NCBI GenBank assembly: GCA_017860085.1
Contig: JAFNAJ010000002.1
Coordinates: 1-37,202, forward strand
Length of the DNA: 37,202 bases
Source of the DNA: Acidobacteriota bacterium
Lineage (GTDB): Bacteria > Acidobacteriota > Vicinamibacteria > Vicinamibacterales > JAFNAJ01
Direction of reading: 5' to 3'
Shown here: one piece after another, positions 1 to 8,464 of the stretch
Layout: the number at the start of each line of letters is the position of its first letter
Numbering within the stretch: the stretch's first letter is position 1
The notes under the pieces: generated by a model
The model's database searches: none
What the model saw: only the letters and a program-made list of their open reading frames with translations
Told to the model about the DNA's origin: nothing
Made by a program: the position numbers and the translations under genes

Positions 1-89
1 TGGTCCGTCCTTGGTTCCCGGTGCTTGGTGCGAACCACGGACCAGGAACTCCGAACGGACCAAGAACGAAGAACCAAGTACCAAGAACC
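1..89. repeat. Heptamer-based inverted repeat, copy A (cut by window start)
   Basis: This gene-free stretch is made of variants of the heptamer TTGGTTC. The T-rich orientation occupies about 1-32 and the complementary orientation (GAACCAA type) about 35-89, so the whole is an imperfect inverted repeat. The octamer TGGTCCGT occurs at 1-8 and, in reverse complement, at 37-44 and 55-62. Positions 41-78, read on the minus strand, match 24166-24203 at 34 of 38 positions, so this is a true dispersed copy rather than chance low complexity. It lies just downstream of the molybdopterin oxidoreductase stop codon. The left arm is probably longer than the window shows. Function unknown. Confidence 0.75.
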
Positions 90-118
90 GACGCCGCTCT
101 GACACGCCCTTTGAACGC

Positions 119-2209
119 CTAGGGTTCGCGCACAGACGCGTCGTCAGCCACCCAGACCGAGACGGGCCGTTCCCCGAGCGCTGCAGGCAGAATGCGGGTC
201 ACCTGCACCCGCGCATCGTTGAACGACGCGCCACCCCCGAGGTCGGTCAGGCCGTCGGGCGCGAGCGCGGTGGCGGTCGCCCCGTTGATCGTGTGTCGTC
301 GCCACAACCCCTTGGGAAGGCTGACGGTGCCCTGCGTGATGGCATCGCCCACCGTGACCGTGCAGTGGACCTCGCCGAGCGCGTTGAACACGCGCACGAC
401 GTCGGCGGTGTTGATGCCGCGCTCGGCCGCGTCGGCGCCGTGCATGTAGAGCGAGGCGGGTGCCGTGCGTAACTCGCCCAGCGTCGAGCTGATCGTCTTC
501 TCGCTCGCGGGCGAGATCAAGGCAAGGGGGAACTGCTCGGTGGCCGGGTCGGCCTGGAAGCGATAGAGCCCGTCCGGGGCCTCCCGCTCGAGCGCCTCCG
601 GGAACAGATCGATCTTGCCGTCGGCGGTTCGAGGCTGGACGTCCACGAACTGGACTGGCGTGCGGCCGCCCGGCGGCAGCGGCTGGGCGCCATCGCCGAG
701 CACCGCATCTCGAACGTCGGCGGGTATCGCGCTGGCGACCCGCAGCATGGTCTCGGCCTCACCCTCGACGTCGTCGCGTTGACCCAGGCGCGCGGCCAGT
801 TCCGCGAACACCTCCATGTTCGACCGGGCCTCTCCGGCGACGTCGATGGCCGGCTTCACCAGTTGCAGGTTGTAGGCGCCGTAGCCTCGAGCGATGTCGT
901 AGGTTTCGAGGAACGTCGTGGCCGGCAGCAGCACATCGGCAAACTGCGCCGTGTCGGTCATCACCTGCTCGAAGACCACGGTGAACAGGTCTTCCCGGGC
1001 CAGTCCCTCGAGAATGCGATTTTGATCCGGGACGGTGGCCACCGGGTTGCAGTTGTACACGAACAGGCACTTGACCGGCGGGTTGTCGAGCTCGGTCAGT
1101 GCCCGCCCCAGGCGGTTCATGTTCACGACGCGGGTGTCGGGATCGGGGACGCGTCGCCAGGCGCTGGTGGCGAGGCCCCAGGCCGCCGAGTTGCTCATCG
1201 TGTAGCCGCCGCCGCGCACGCCAAACTTGCCGGCGACGGCCGGCAGGGCGAGGACTGCAAGCGCGGCATTGCCGCCGTTGCGATTGCGTTCGAGGCCCCA
1301 CCCGCAACGGATGACCGCAGGCGTGGTGGCGCGGTAAAGCTCGGCCATCTCGTGAAGCATGGCCGGCGCGACACCGGACACCTCGCCCGCGCGCTCGAAC
1401 GTCCACGGCCGGGCGCGCTCGCGGAGCTCGGCCGCGCCGCGCGCGTGCGCGTCGAGGAACTCCGAGTCGGCATGGCCGTGCTCGAAGAGATACCGGTGCA
1501 CGGAGAGCGCCACGGCGACGTCAGTGCCCGGTCGAATGGGAACGTGCAGGTCGGCGAGCTTCGCCAGCGATGTCTGCCGTGGATCCACGACCACGAGCGC
1601 TGCGCCCCTCGCGCGTGCCTCGCGAATGAACGGTACGAGGTGGATGCCCGAGGCCGATGGGTTGGCGCCCCATACGATGATCAGGCGCGCGTGAACGTAG
1701 TCCTCGTAGGCGACACCCGCCATCTTGCCGTACATCGCCTGGGCGGCCGCGCCGGTCGGGGCTGCGCACAACGTGCGGGCCAGCCGCGACGATCCAAGCG
1801 CCGCAAAGAAGTCGGCATCGGTGGTGCCCTGCGTCACCAGGCCATTCGAGCCCCCGTAGCAGAAGGGCAGGATTGCCTCGCCGCCGACGGTGCGGCGCAC
1901 CTCCTCCAGGCGCTCGGCGATGGTCTGTAAGGCCTCGTCCCAGCTGACGCGCCTGAACGTGCCGTCGCCCTTGCGGCCCGACCGCACGGCCGGATACAGG
2001 AGTCGTTCGAGCCCGTAGACGCGATCGCCGAACCGGCGCACCTTCGCGCAGATGAACCCATTCGTCGTCGGCGTCCGCTTCGAGCCGTCGATCGCGGCGA
2101 CGCGGCCTCGCTCGACCGACACGGAGAGGCTGCACGAGTCGGGGCAATCGAGCGGACAGGCCGTGTCGACCGTGCTCCGGCCCCAGGTGCGCGGGGGCTT
2201 CGTGGGCAT
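119..2209 (-). CDS. Molybdopterin-dependent oxidoreductase, iron-sulfur type
   Basis: A 696-residue member of the DMSO reductase/formate dehydrogenase superfamily (COG0243 type), which binds bis-MGD molybdenum and a [4Fe-4S] cluster and moves electrons to or from a small substrate. Cys18, Cys22, Cys26 and Cys54 form the N-terminal cluster motif (CX3CX3CX27C). Cys148, in a TLCAAPTG context, aligns by my reading with the Mo-ligating Cys/Sec of formate dehydrogenases. Molybdopterin-binding segments follow (VWGANPS; VVVDPRQ), and the last 120 or so residues look like the beta-barrel dinucleotide-binding domain. No twin-arginine signal is visible, so it is probably cytoplasmic. No partner subunit or cofactor gene is adjacent, so the substrate cannot be assigned. 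A TAGACT -10-like hexamer (2216-2221, minus) lies 6 bases before the ATG, so the mRNA may be leaderless. Confidence 0.9.
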   Translation of the reverse strand: MPTKPPRTWGRSTVDTACPLDCPDSCSLSVSVERGRVAAIDGSKRTPTTNGFICAKVRRFGDRVYGLERLLYPAVRSGRKGDGTFRRVSWDEALQTIAERLEEVRRTVGGEAILPFCYGGSNGLVTQGTTDADFFAALGSSRLARTLCAAPTGAAAQAMYGKMAGVAYEDYVHARLIIVWGANPSASGIHLVPFIREARARGAALVVVDPRQTSLAKLADLHVPIRPGTDVAVALSVHRYLFEHGHADSEFLDAHARGAAELRERARPWTFERAGEVSGVAPAMLHEMAELYRATTPAVIRCGWGLERNRNGGNAALAVLALPAVAGKFGVRGGGYTMSNSAAWGLATSAWRRVPDPDTRVVNMNRLGRALTELDNPPVKCLFVYNCNPVATVPDQNRILEGLAREDLFTVVFEQVMTDTAQFADVLLPATTFLETYDIARGYGAYNLQLVKPAIDVAGEARSNMEVFAELAARLGQRDDVEGEAETMLRVASAIPADVRDAVLGDGAQPLPPGGRTPVQFVDVQPRTADGKIDLFPEALEREAPDGLYRFQADPATEQFPLALISPASEKTISSTLGELRTAPASLYMHGADAAERGINTADVVRVFNALGEVHCTVTVGDAITQGTVSLPKGLWRRHTINGATATALAPDGLTDLGGGASFNDARVQVTRILPAALGERPVSVWVADDASVREP

Positions 2210-2284
2210 GCCGCCAGTCTACCATCCGCGTCGACGGCGGCCGCCGTCGGTCGGGGACCTCAGAGACCCTGGCAGCGTCAATGG

Positions 2285-2314
2285 TTGAGCCGAGCCGAGA
2301 TTTCGACGTATCGT
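2285..2314 (+). promoter_or_regulatory. Putative sigma-70 promoter for the efflux operon
   Basis: TTGAGC at 2285-2290 and TATCGT at 2309-2314 are separated by 18 bases. Transcription would start near 2321, giving a leader of about 23 bases before the ATG at 2344. The -10 match is modest, so this is a candidate only. Confidence 0.35.
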
Positions 2315-2343
2315 CTGGAGCGTCGGCCCCTTGGACATTGCCC

Positions 2344-3621
2344 ATGCGTCGTCGCCGTTGGATTCTCGCGCTGCTCGCTCTGATCGTGGTCGCGGCCGCC
2401 GTTGTCTCGATGCGACGCGCTGGTGGTGCGGCCGTGGACGTGACGGCCGAGCCGGCACGCCGCCAGGCCGTGTTCCGGGCGTCGGTCACCGCCTCGGGCG
2501 AGATCGTCGCGACGCGCTATGCCGACATCGGCTCGAGCGTCATGGGTAAGATCGTCGAGCTCAACGTGAAGGAGGGCGACACGGTCAAGGCCGGCCAGGT
2601 GCTGGCGCGGATCGACCCGGTCCAGGCCCGGGCCGACCTGACCGCGGCCCAGGCGTTCATCAGGGCGCTCGAGTCGGAGGCGCTGGCGGCCGACGAGCAG
2701 GTGCGGGCGGCCCAGGCCGACCGGGCGTTTGCCGCGGCCCGGCTTGGGCAGGCGGATCTCGAGTTGAAGCGAGCCCGGGACCTGCACGAGCAGCAGCTCC
2801 TGCCGCGCTCGGAACTCGACGCGCGCCAGGCCGAGTACGACAGTGCCGCCGCGCAGCTCAAGGCCGCCGAGGCGGCCATCGACCGCGCACGCAACACGGG
2901 TCTCGCGTCGCAGGGGCGTGTCGGCCAGGCCCGGGCGCAGGCCACGCGGGCGCGCGATGTGGTCTCGAAGACCGAGGTCACCTCGCCGATGAACGGCGTG
3001 GTGTCACGCCTGCAGGTTCGCGAAGGCGAGATGGTGGTGATCGGCATCCAGAACCAGCCGGGCACCGTGCTGATGACCGTGTCGGATCTGTCGGCCATCG
3101 ACGCCGAGGTGAAGGTGGCCGAGGCCGATGTGCTCCGGCTGAAGCTCGGGCAGGCGGCCACCGTCGTCCTCGAGGCGTTGCCAGGCCGTGAGTTCCGGGG
3201 ACGCGTCGTCGAGATCGGGGCCAGTGCGCTCCCGGTGACTGGCGCTGCGGCCGCGGCGCGCGAGTTTCGGGTGCTGGTGAGGCTCGACCAGGCCGATGCC
3301 GCGCTCAGGCCGGGCCTGACCTGCGATGTCGAGATCCTGACCGACGAGCGTGCGAACGTGATCAGCGTTCCGCTCCAGTCGGTGGTGCTGAGGCCGGCGG
3401 GCGGTGGCGCAGTCGGGTCAGGGAGGGAGCAGCCCGGCGTGTTCGTCGTGGAGGACGAGCGCGCGCGTTTCACGCCGGTGAAGACCGGGATCATCGGCGG
3501 GCTCGACATGGAGGTCTCTGGCCTCGACGAGAAGGCGCTCGTCGTGAGCGGTCCTTACCAGGCGCTGCGTGACCTCGCCGACGGGGCGCGTATTCGCGTG
3601 CAGACGTCGACGGGACGCTGA
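2344..3621 (+). CDS. HlyD/MacA-type periplasmic adaptor subunit of an efflux transporter
   Basis: This 425-residue membrane-fusion protein would bridge an inner-membrane transporter and an outer-membrane channel. A short basic N-terminus (MRRRRW) leads into one membrane segment at about residues 7-24. A lipoyl/barrel-sandwich half follows (GKIVELNVKEGDTV), then a long Ala/Gln/Arg-rich coiled-coil hairpin, the second lipoyl half (VTSPMNGVVSRLQVREG) and a beta-barrel with a membrane-proximal domain. The ATG at 2344 is chosen because it directly precedes the membrane segment; an in-frame ATG at 2281 would add 21 residues that do not look like family sequence. It heads a run with two permease genes, the usual MacA-MacB logic, but no ABC ATPase gene is adjacent. 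Confidence 0.88.
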   Translation: MRRRRWILALLALIVVAAAVVSMRRAGGAAVDVTAEPARRQAVFRASVTASGEIVATRYADIGSSVMGKIVELNVKEGDTVKAGQVLARIDPVQARADLTAAQAFIRALESEALAADEQVRAAQADRAFAAARLGQADLELKRARDLHEQQLLPRSELDARQAEYDSAAAQLKAAEAAIDRARNTGLASQGRVGQARAQATRARDVVSKTEVTSPMNGVVSRLQVREGEMVVIGIQNQPGTVLMTVSDLSAIDAEVKVAEADVLRLKLGQAATVVLEALPGREFRGRVVEIGASALPVTGAAAAAREFRVLVRLDQADAALRPGLTCDVEILTDERANVISVPLQSVVLRPAGGGAVGSGREQPGVFVVEDERARFTPVKTGIIGGLDMEVSGLDEKALVVSGPYQALRDLADGARIRVQTSTGR

Positions 3622-3648
3622 ACGGCGCCACGCACGGCAGCCGGCCGT

Positions 3649-4932
3649 GTGCGGCCGCGAAACGGACACACAAGGGTGCAGGCCGAGATCCACGGAGCGT
3701 TTCGCGATGGGGCCGAGGCCGCTTGGCAGGCCGTCGGGACGCTTCGTGCCCACCCTCTTCGCACGAGCCTCGGCACGCTCGCCATCCTCGTGGCCGTGGC
3801 AACCGTGGCCAGCGTCATCACCGTGCTCGACGGCGTGAAGCGGTTCGCTCGCGAGAGCGCCGAGCGGGCCTTCGGAAGCGAGACCTTCGTCGTCGCCCAG
3901 ATTGCTTCGACGGGGCGGGTCAGCCGGCGCGAGCTCGAGCGCAAGCTGCAGCGCAACCCGGTGATCCGGCGCGCCGACCTCAAGTTTCTCGACAAGCACG
4001 CGTCGGGCCTCGTCATCTACGCGCCGAGCGTGCTGCGGAACGCCAGCGTGTCGGCCGAGGGTCGCACCTACGACTATGCCGCGGTGACCGGTACGACCGC
4101 GGAGCTGAGCCGCATTCGCGACTTGGGGATCGTTGCCGGCCGCTTCTTCGGCAAGGACGAAGAGAGCAGGGCGGCGCAGGTGGCCGTGATCGGCGCCGAC
4201 ATCGTGGACACCGTGTTTCCTGGGCGAGACCCCCTCGGGCAGACCATCCGGGTCGCCGGCCGCGGCTTTGAGGTCGTCGGCATCCAGGGGCGCCTCGGGT
4301 CGTCGGGTGGCGCGTCACTCGACCGCTCTGTCTGGATCCCGCTGCTCGCGTTCGAGCGCGCGTTCGGCCCGCCCGCCACGCTGCAGATCTTCGCGCGACC
4401 CGTGCGGGCCGGCGCCACCACCCCGGCGGAGGATCACGCGCGAGCCACGCTCAGGGCCCGGCGCGGCCTCGGGCCCGGCATCGAGGACACCTTCGACATC
4501 CTCCTGCCCGAGGCGGCGCGGGGATTCGTGCAGCAGATCTCGTCGCGGATCGGCATCGCGGCGGTCCCGATTGCCGTCATGGCCCTGCTGGCGGCCGTCG
4601 TCGTGGTCACCAACACCGTGCTCGTGTCGGTGAGCCAACGGACCCGCGAGATAGGCGTCAGACGCGCGCTCGGCGCCCGCCGACGCCAACTGATGTTCGA
4701 GGTGTTTGCCGAGTCGGGCCTCGTGGCCATTGCGGGGGGGAGCCTCGCGCTGATCCTGGTCTGGCTGCTCACCGGGGTCCTGTCGAAGCTGACCGGTTTT
4801 GGGCTGACGCTGGCGCCGTCGACCGCATTCTGGTCGCTCTTCTCCGCGTCGGTCGCAGGCATCGTGGCCGGCTGGTACCCCGCGCGGCGTGCGGTCCGCA
4901 TCGACATCATCGCGGCCTTGAGGAACGAGTGA
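3649..4932 (+). CDS. MacB/FtsX-type ABC transporter permease (first of pair)
   Basis: A permease of about 427 residues with MacB topology: a first membrane segment (SLGTLAILVAVATVASVITV), a large periplasmic MacB-PCD domain of roughly 230 residues, then three C-terminal membrane segments. The coupling-helix motif TREIGVRRALGARRRQ contacts an ATPase in this family, and the C-terminal YPARRAVRIDIIAALRNE signature is typical. It has no nucleotide-binding domain, so it needs a separate LolD/MacB-like ATPase. The start is uncertain: GTG at 3649, or GTG at 3676 directly after AAGG; both leave the first membrane segment intact. A hairpin-like GC-rich gap separates it from the adaptor gene, and only one base separates it from the next permease. 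The likely role is export of a small molecule or lipoprotein; the substrate is unknown. Confidence 0.87.
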   Translation: MRPRNGHTRVQAEIHGAFRDGAEAAWQAVGTLRAHPLRTSLGTLAILVAVATVASVITVLDGVKRFARESAERAFGSETFVVAQIASTGRVSRRELERKLQRNPVIRRADLKFLDKHASGLVIYAPSVLRNASVSAEGRTYDYAAVTGTTAELSRIRDLGIVAGRFFGKDEESRAAQVAVIGADIVDTVFPGRDPLGQTIRVAGRGFEVVGIQGRLGSSGGASLDRSVWIPLLAFERAFGPPATLQIFARPVRAGATTPAEDHARATLRARRGLGPGIEDTFDILLPEAARGFVQQISSRIGIAAVPIAVMALLAAVVVVTNTVLVSVSQRTREIGVRRALGARRRQLMFEVFAESGLVAIAGGSLALILVWLLTGVLSKLTGFGLTLAPSTAFWSLFSASVAGIVAGWYPARRAVRIDIIAALRNE

Positions 4933-4933
4933 G

Positions 4934-6226
4934 ATGGCCCTGGTGCAGCGCACGGCCTTCACGCGATGGCGCACCGAGCTCTTCGAGTCGTGGTCGCTGG
5001 CGCTCGACTCCGTCCGCACCCAACCCACCCGGTCGACGCTCGCCATCATCGGCATCGTCATCGGGATCGTCACCGTGGTGATCGTGGCCTCGGTCCTGGC
5101 AGGCCTGCGCAACTCGGTCGCGGATCTGTTCCGCGATCTGGGCACCGACAACGTGTTCGCCTTCCACCTGACGGGAGACCCCTACTCGCCGCCCTCGGAG
5201 CGGGAGGCGCGGCGCCAGCCGCTGGAGCCGGTCTTCGCGCGCGAGCTCGCTCGCCGCGGCGACGCCATTCGCGACGTGGCCCTGCAGGTGATCGTGCCCT
5301 CGGTCGTCAACGGCCGCGCCTTGACCGCGCGCGTCGGCAGCGCCGAGTCGGACACGGTGCTCGTCGAGGGCGCGTCCTCCAACTTCTTCGACATCGTCGG
5401 GGGCGAGTTCGCCGCCGGGCGTCCCTTCACCGAGCTCGAGGACCGCGCGGGCGCGCGGGTGGCCGTGATTGGCGCCAACCTGGCGAAGGCGTTGTTTGGC
5501 GGATCGGGACGCGGGCGCTCGATCGGCCAGCAGGTGCTGCTCGACGGCGAGTCGTACTACGTCGTGGGCGAGCTGGTACCGCGGCGCGGGGGTTTCTTTG
5601 GGGAGAACCGGCAGGACAACGTCATGTCGTTGCCGGTCGGCGCCGTCCGTCGTCGCTTCTCCGAGGCCAAGAACACCGTGCTCTACGTCCGCTCGGAACC
5701 CGGGCGCCTCGAAGAGACGAAGGTCGAGACCGAAGCCATCTTGCGGCAGCTGCGCGGGCTTGCCCCGGGGGAACCCAACGACTTCAACCTCTCGACCTCC
5801 GAGCAGATCATCGCGACGTTCGACCGGGTGAGCCTCGCCATCGGGCTCGCCACGATCGCGCTGGCTGGCGTCAGCCTGTTCATTGGGGGCATCGGCATCG
5901 CCAACGTCATGATCATCAGCGTGACCGAGCGCACGCGCGAGGTGGGCGTGAGGATCGCGATTGGGGCCAAGCGTCACGAGGTGCTGCGGCAGTTCCTGCT
6001 CGAGGCCATGCTGCTGTCCGGCATTGGCGGGGTCGTGGGCCTCGCCATTGCCCTCGGGATCAGTCAGACGATCCGCTGGCTCGCGCCGGGATTCTCGTCC
6101 GGGGCCCCGCTGTGGGTGATCATCGCGGGTATCGTCAGCGCGCTCGGCACCGGCATCGTGGCGGGCTACTGGCCGGCCCGGCGCGCGGCAGGCCTCGATC
6201 CCGTCGAGGCGCTACGCTATGAGTAG
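4934..6226 (+). CDS. MacB/FtsX-type ABC transporter permease (second of pair)
   Basis: A second permease (430 residues) with the same domain order: N-terminal membrane helix (STLAIIGIVIGIVTVVIVASV), periplasmic MacB-PCD domain, three C-terminal helices, the coupling motif TREVGVRIAIGAKRHEV and the ending YWPARRAAGLDPVEALRYE. It starts one base after the stop of the first permease, so the two are almost certainly co-translated and probably form a heterodimer. The gene ends by overlapping the next one (ATGAGTAG, 6219-6226). No ATPase gene lies between adaptor and permeases or downstream, so the energising subunit must be encoded elsewhere if this transporter works. Confidence 0.88.
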   Translation: MALVQRTAFTRWRTELFESWSLALDSVRTQPTRSTLAIIGIVIGIVTVVIVASVLAGLRNSVADLFRDLGTDNVFAFHLTGDPYSPPSEREARRQPLEPVFARELARRGDAIRDVALQVIVPSVVNGRALTARVGSAESDTVLVEGASSNFFDIVGGEFAAGRPFTELEDRAGARVAVIGANLAKALFGGSGRGRSIGQQVLLDGESYYVVGELVPRRGGFFGENRQDNVMSLPVGAVRRRFSEAKNTVLYVRSEPGRLEETKVETEAILRQLRGLAPGEPNDFNLSTSEQIIATFDRVSLAIGLATIALAGVSLFIGGIGIANVMIISVTERTREVGVRIAIGAKRHEVLRQFLLEAMLLSGIGGVVGLAIALGISQTIRWLAPGFSSGAPLWVIIAGIVSALGTGIVAGYWPARRAAGLDPVEALRYE

Positions 6227-7511
6227 CGGCACCGTGCCGCCGCCGCCACATGCCGATCGGCCACGCGTCGTGGTGATTGGGGGCGGCTTTGGCGGGCTCA
6301 CGCTGGCGAAGGCCCTGCGACGCGCCCCGGTCGACGTGACGCTGGTCGACCGACGGAACCACCACGTCTTTCAGCCACTCCTGTATCAGGTGGCCACGGC
6401 TGGCCTGTCTCCCGCGGACATCGCCTCGCCCATCCGCTGGATCCTGCGTCGGCAGCGCAATGCGCAGGTGCTGCTGGCCGAGGCGCGTGGCATCGACGTC
6501 GCCGAGCGCCGCGTTCACCTCGACATCGGTGAGCTTCACTACGATGTCCTCGTCGTGGCATCGGGCGCGACCCACGCGTACTTTGGCCGCGACGAGTGGA
6601 AGGAGCGAGCGCCGGGCCTGAAGACGCTCGACGATGCGCTGGCGATGCGCCGGCGGGTCCTGCTGGCCTTCGAGAGGGCAGAGCGGACGACCGATCGGGG
6701 GGCGCAGTCGAGGCAGCTCACGTTCGTCGTCGTGGGCGGAGGGCCAACCGGCGTGGAGTTGGCCGGCGCTCTGGCCGAGATCGCTCGGCACGCGCTCAGC
6801 CGCGAGTTCAAGGCCATCGACCCGGGATCCGCGCGCATCGTCCTTTGCGAGGGTGGGCCCCGGCTGCTCCCGACGTTTCCCGAGCCGCTCGGGCAGTACG
6901 CCGAGCACGCGCTCCGTGAGCTGGGTGTGGAGGTCAGGACGGGGACCGTCGTGACCGGCATCGATGAGGATGGCGTCACGCTCGGCGAGGTGCGGATCGA
7001 TACGGAGACGGTGTTGTGGGCGGCCGGCGTTTCCGCGTCTTCGCTCGGGCGTGCGATGCAGGTTCCCGTCGACCGCGTCGGACGCGTGCTCGTGGAGCCC
7101 GACCTGACCGTGCCCGGGCACCCTGAGGTGTACGTGATCGGCGACCTGGCGGCGTTCACCCACCAGGACGGACGTCCCCTGCCCGGCGTTGCCCAGGTGG
7201 CGATTCAGCAGGCCGGCGTCGCTGCGGCCAACATCGTGCGCAGCCTTCGTGGGCTGCCGCGGCGGCCCTTCCGCTACCGCGATCCCGGCAACATGGCCAC
7301 CATCGGTCGCGCGCACGCGGTGGCTGACTTTGGGAGGCTCCAGGTCCGGGGCTGGCCGGCGTGGCTCTTGTGGCTGCTCATCCACGTCATCTACCTGACG
7401 GGTTTTCGCAACCGCCTGGTCGTCCTCGTGCAGTGGTCGTTCGCGTACTTCACCTATCAGCGCAGCATCCGCCTGATTACCGGGGAGGATCTCCCATCGC
7501 GACGATCCTGA
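6219..7511 (+). CDS. ndh: Type II NADH:quinone oxidoreductase (NDH-2)
   Basis: A single-subunit, non-proton-pumping NADH dehydrogenase of 430 residues that would pass electrons from NADH through FAD to quinone at the inner face of the membrane. It has an N-terminal FAD-binding Rossmann motif (VVVIGGGFGGLTLAKAL), the NDH-2 signature around HVFQPLLYQVATAGLSP, and a second dinucleotide motif for NADH (VVVGGGPTGVELAGALAE). An FAD-contacting segment (VYVIGDLA) and the C-terminal membrane-binding region (hydrophobic WLLWLLIHVIYLTGF) also fit. The ATG overlaps the end of the upstream permease gene by 8 bases, implying translational coupling. Co-transcription of NDH-2 with an efflux system is odd. 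Confident for the family; the quinone and physiological role are inferred. Confidence 0.92.
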   Translation: MSSGTVPPPPHADRPRVVVIGGGFGGLTLAKALRRAPVDVTLVDRRNHHVFQPLLYQVATAGLSPADIASPIRWILRRQRNAQVLLAEARGIDVAERRVHLDIGELHYDVLVVASGATHAYFGRDEWKERAPGLKTLDDALAMRRRVLLAFERAERTTDRGAQSRQLTFVVVGGGPTGVELAGALAEIARHALSREFKAIDPGSARIVLCEGGPRLLPTFPEPLGQYAEHALRELGVEVRTGTVVTGIDEDGVTLGEVRIDTETVLWAAGVSASSLGRAMQVPVDRVGRVLVEPDLTVPGHPEVYVIGDLAAFTHQDGRPLPGVAQVAIQQAGVAAANIVRSLRGLPRRPFRYRDPGNMATIGRAHAVADFGRLQVRGWPAWLLWLLIHVIYLTGFRNRLVVLVQWSFAYFTYQRSIRLITGEDLPSRRS

Positions 7512-8464
7512 GCCTGCTGGTCGCCCTGGCGGCCGTGATCGCGGCCTTCATGCCCGTGTCGGCAGCCGTCGTCGAGCGGTACTACAGCCGGACGCTCGTG
7601 GCGACCTGGGTCCAGGCATGGCGCCACCCGGGCGGCGCGTGGCCACGCGTGGGCGGTGCGCTCTCGTTGACTGTCGGCATGGTGGCGAGCCTCTACCTCG
7701 TGTTCCTGGCGACGTGGGGACTGAACTACCGACGCGAACCGGTGTGGCGGCACGTCGCGTTCGACGAGTCGCGCGTGACACGGACGTCGATCGAGTCCAT
7801 GGCCTCGCGTGCCGTGGCTGAGCTCAATCGCCTCCATCCGACGGCGCATCGCGCGTCGTGGCCGGACGGCAACGCGCTGGTTCGAGCGATGGCGCCGGCG
7901 TTCGCCGCCGTGCAGGGCGAACTGGGGCTGGCGCACGCGGCGACTCCCGGTGCTCCGAAACCGACGGTGTTCGGGCCCTACTTCCGATGGACCTCAGTGT
8001 CGGGGATGATCGACCCCTTCTTCCTCGAGGTCATGCTCACGCCCGATGCCCTGCCGTTCGAGCGGCCCGCACTGCTTGCGCACGAGTGGGGCCACCTCGC
8101 CGGCTTTGCCCACGAGGCCGAGGCCGGTTTTGTGGGGTGGGTGACGGCGATGCGTGCCGGTGAGCAGGCGCAGTACAGCGCGTGGCTCGACCTGTATCCG
8201 CGGTTGACCGCAGCGCTGCCGACCGACACGCGAGCCCGGCTGGATCGCGCGCTCGCGGAAGGACCGCGGTCTGACTATCGAGCCATCGCGAGGCGGTTGG
8301 CCAAGGCGTCGCCGCGCCTGCAGCGCGTCGCCTGGCAGGGATACGACGGTTTTCTGAGGGCCAACCGGGTCGCCGAGGGCGTGGCCAGCTACGACCGCGT
8401 CGTCACCCTCGTCGTCGGCACCCGGTTTGGCGACGGCTGGACGCTCGGCGCCGCGGGGTCATGA
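7496..8464 (+). CDS. DUF3810-type membrane metalloprotease-like protein with non-standard start
   Basis: About 322 residues resembling DUF3810 proteins: an N-terminal hydrophobic segment, a VERYYSR motif, a second membrane segment (VGMVASLYLVFLATWGLNYR) and a zinc-protease-like HEWGH motif followed by FAHEAEAGFVGW, where the downstream Glu could be the third metal ligand. Substrate unknown. The start is the odd point. The frame is open well upstream, but no ATG lies near the expected N-terminus. A strong ribosome-binding site GGGGAGG (7482-7488) sits 7 bases before an ATC codon at 7496, which I take as the most likely start; CTG at 7508 is the next candidate and GTG at 7433 is possible. It overlaps the ndh end and is convergent (6-base overlap) with the next gene. 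Confidence 0.7.
   Translation: MATILSLLVALAAVIAAFMPVSAAVVERYYSRTLVATWVQAWRHPGGAWPRVGGALSLTVGMVASLYLVFLATWGLNYRREPVWRHVAFDESRVTRTSIESMASRAVAELNRLHPTAHRASWPDGNALVRAMAPAFAAVQGELGLAHAATPGAPKPTVFGPYFRWTSVSGMIDPFFLEVMLTPDALPFERPALLAHEWGHLAGFAHEAEAGFVGWVTAMRAGEQAQYSAWLDLYPRLTAALPTDTRARLDRALAEGPRSDYRAIARRLAKASPRLQRVAWQGYDGFLRANRVAEGVASYDRVVTLVVGTRFGDGWTLGAAGS

Noticed and set aside
2281..2343. Upstream ATG start for the adaptor protein
   Set aside because: It would place 21 non-family residues before the membrane segment and would itself lie upstream of the candidate promoter's predicted start site.
3622..3660. Hairpin-like sequence between adaptor and first permease as a terminator
   Set aside because: The stem (GCACGGC with an imperfect GCCGTGTGC) is interrupted and lacks a T-run, and it would split genes that must function together.
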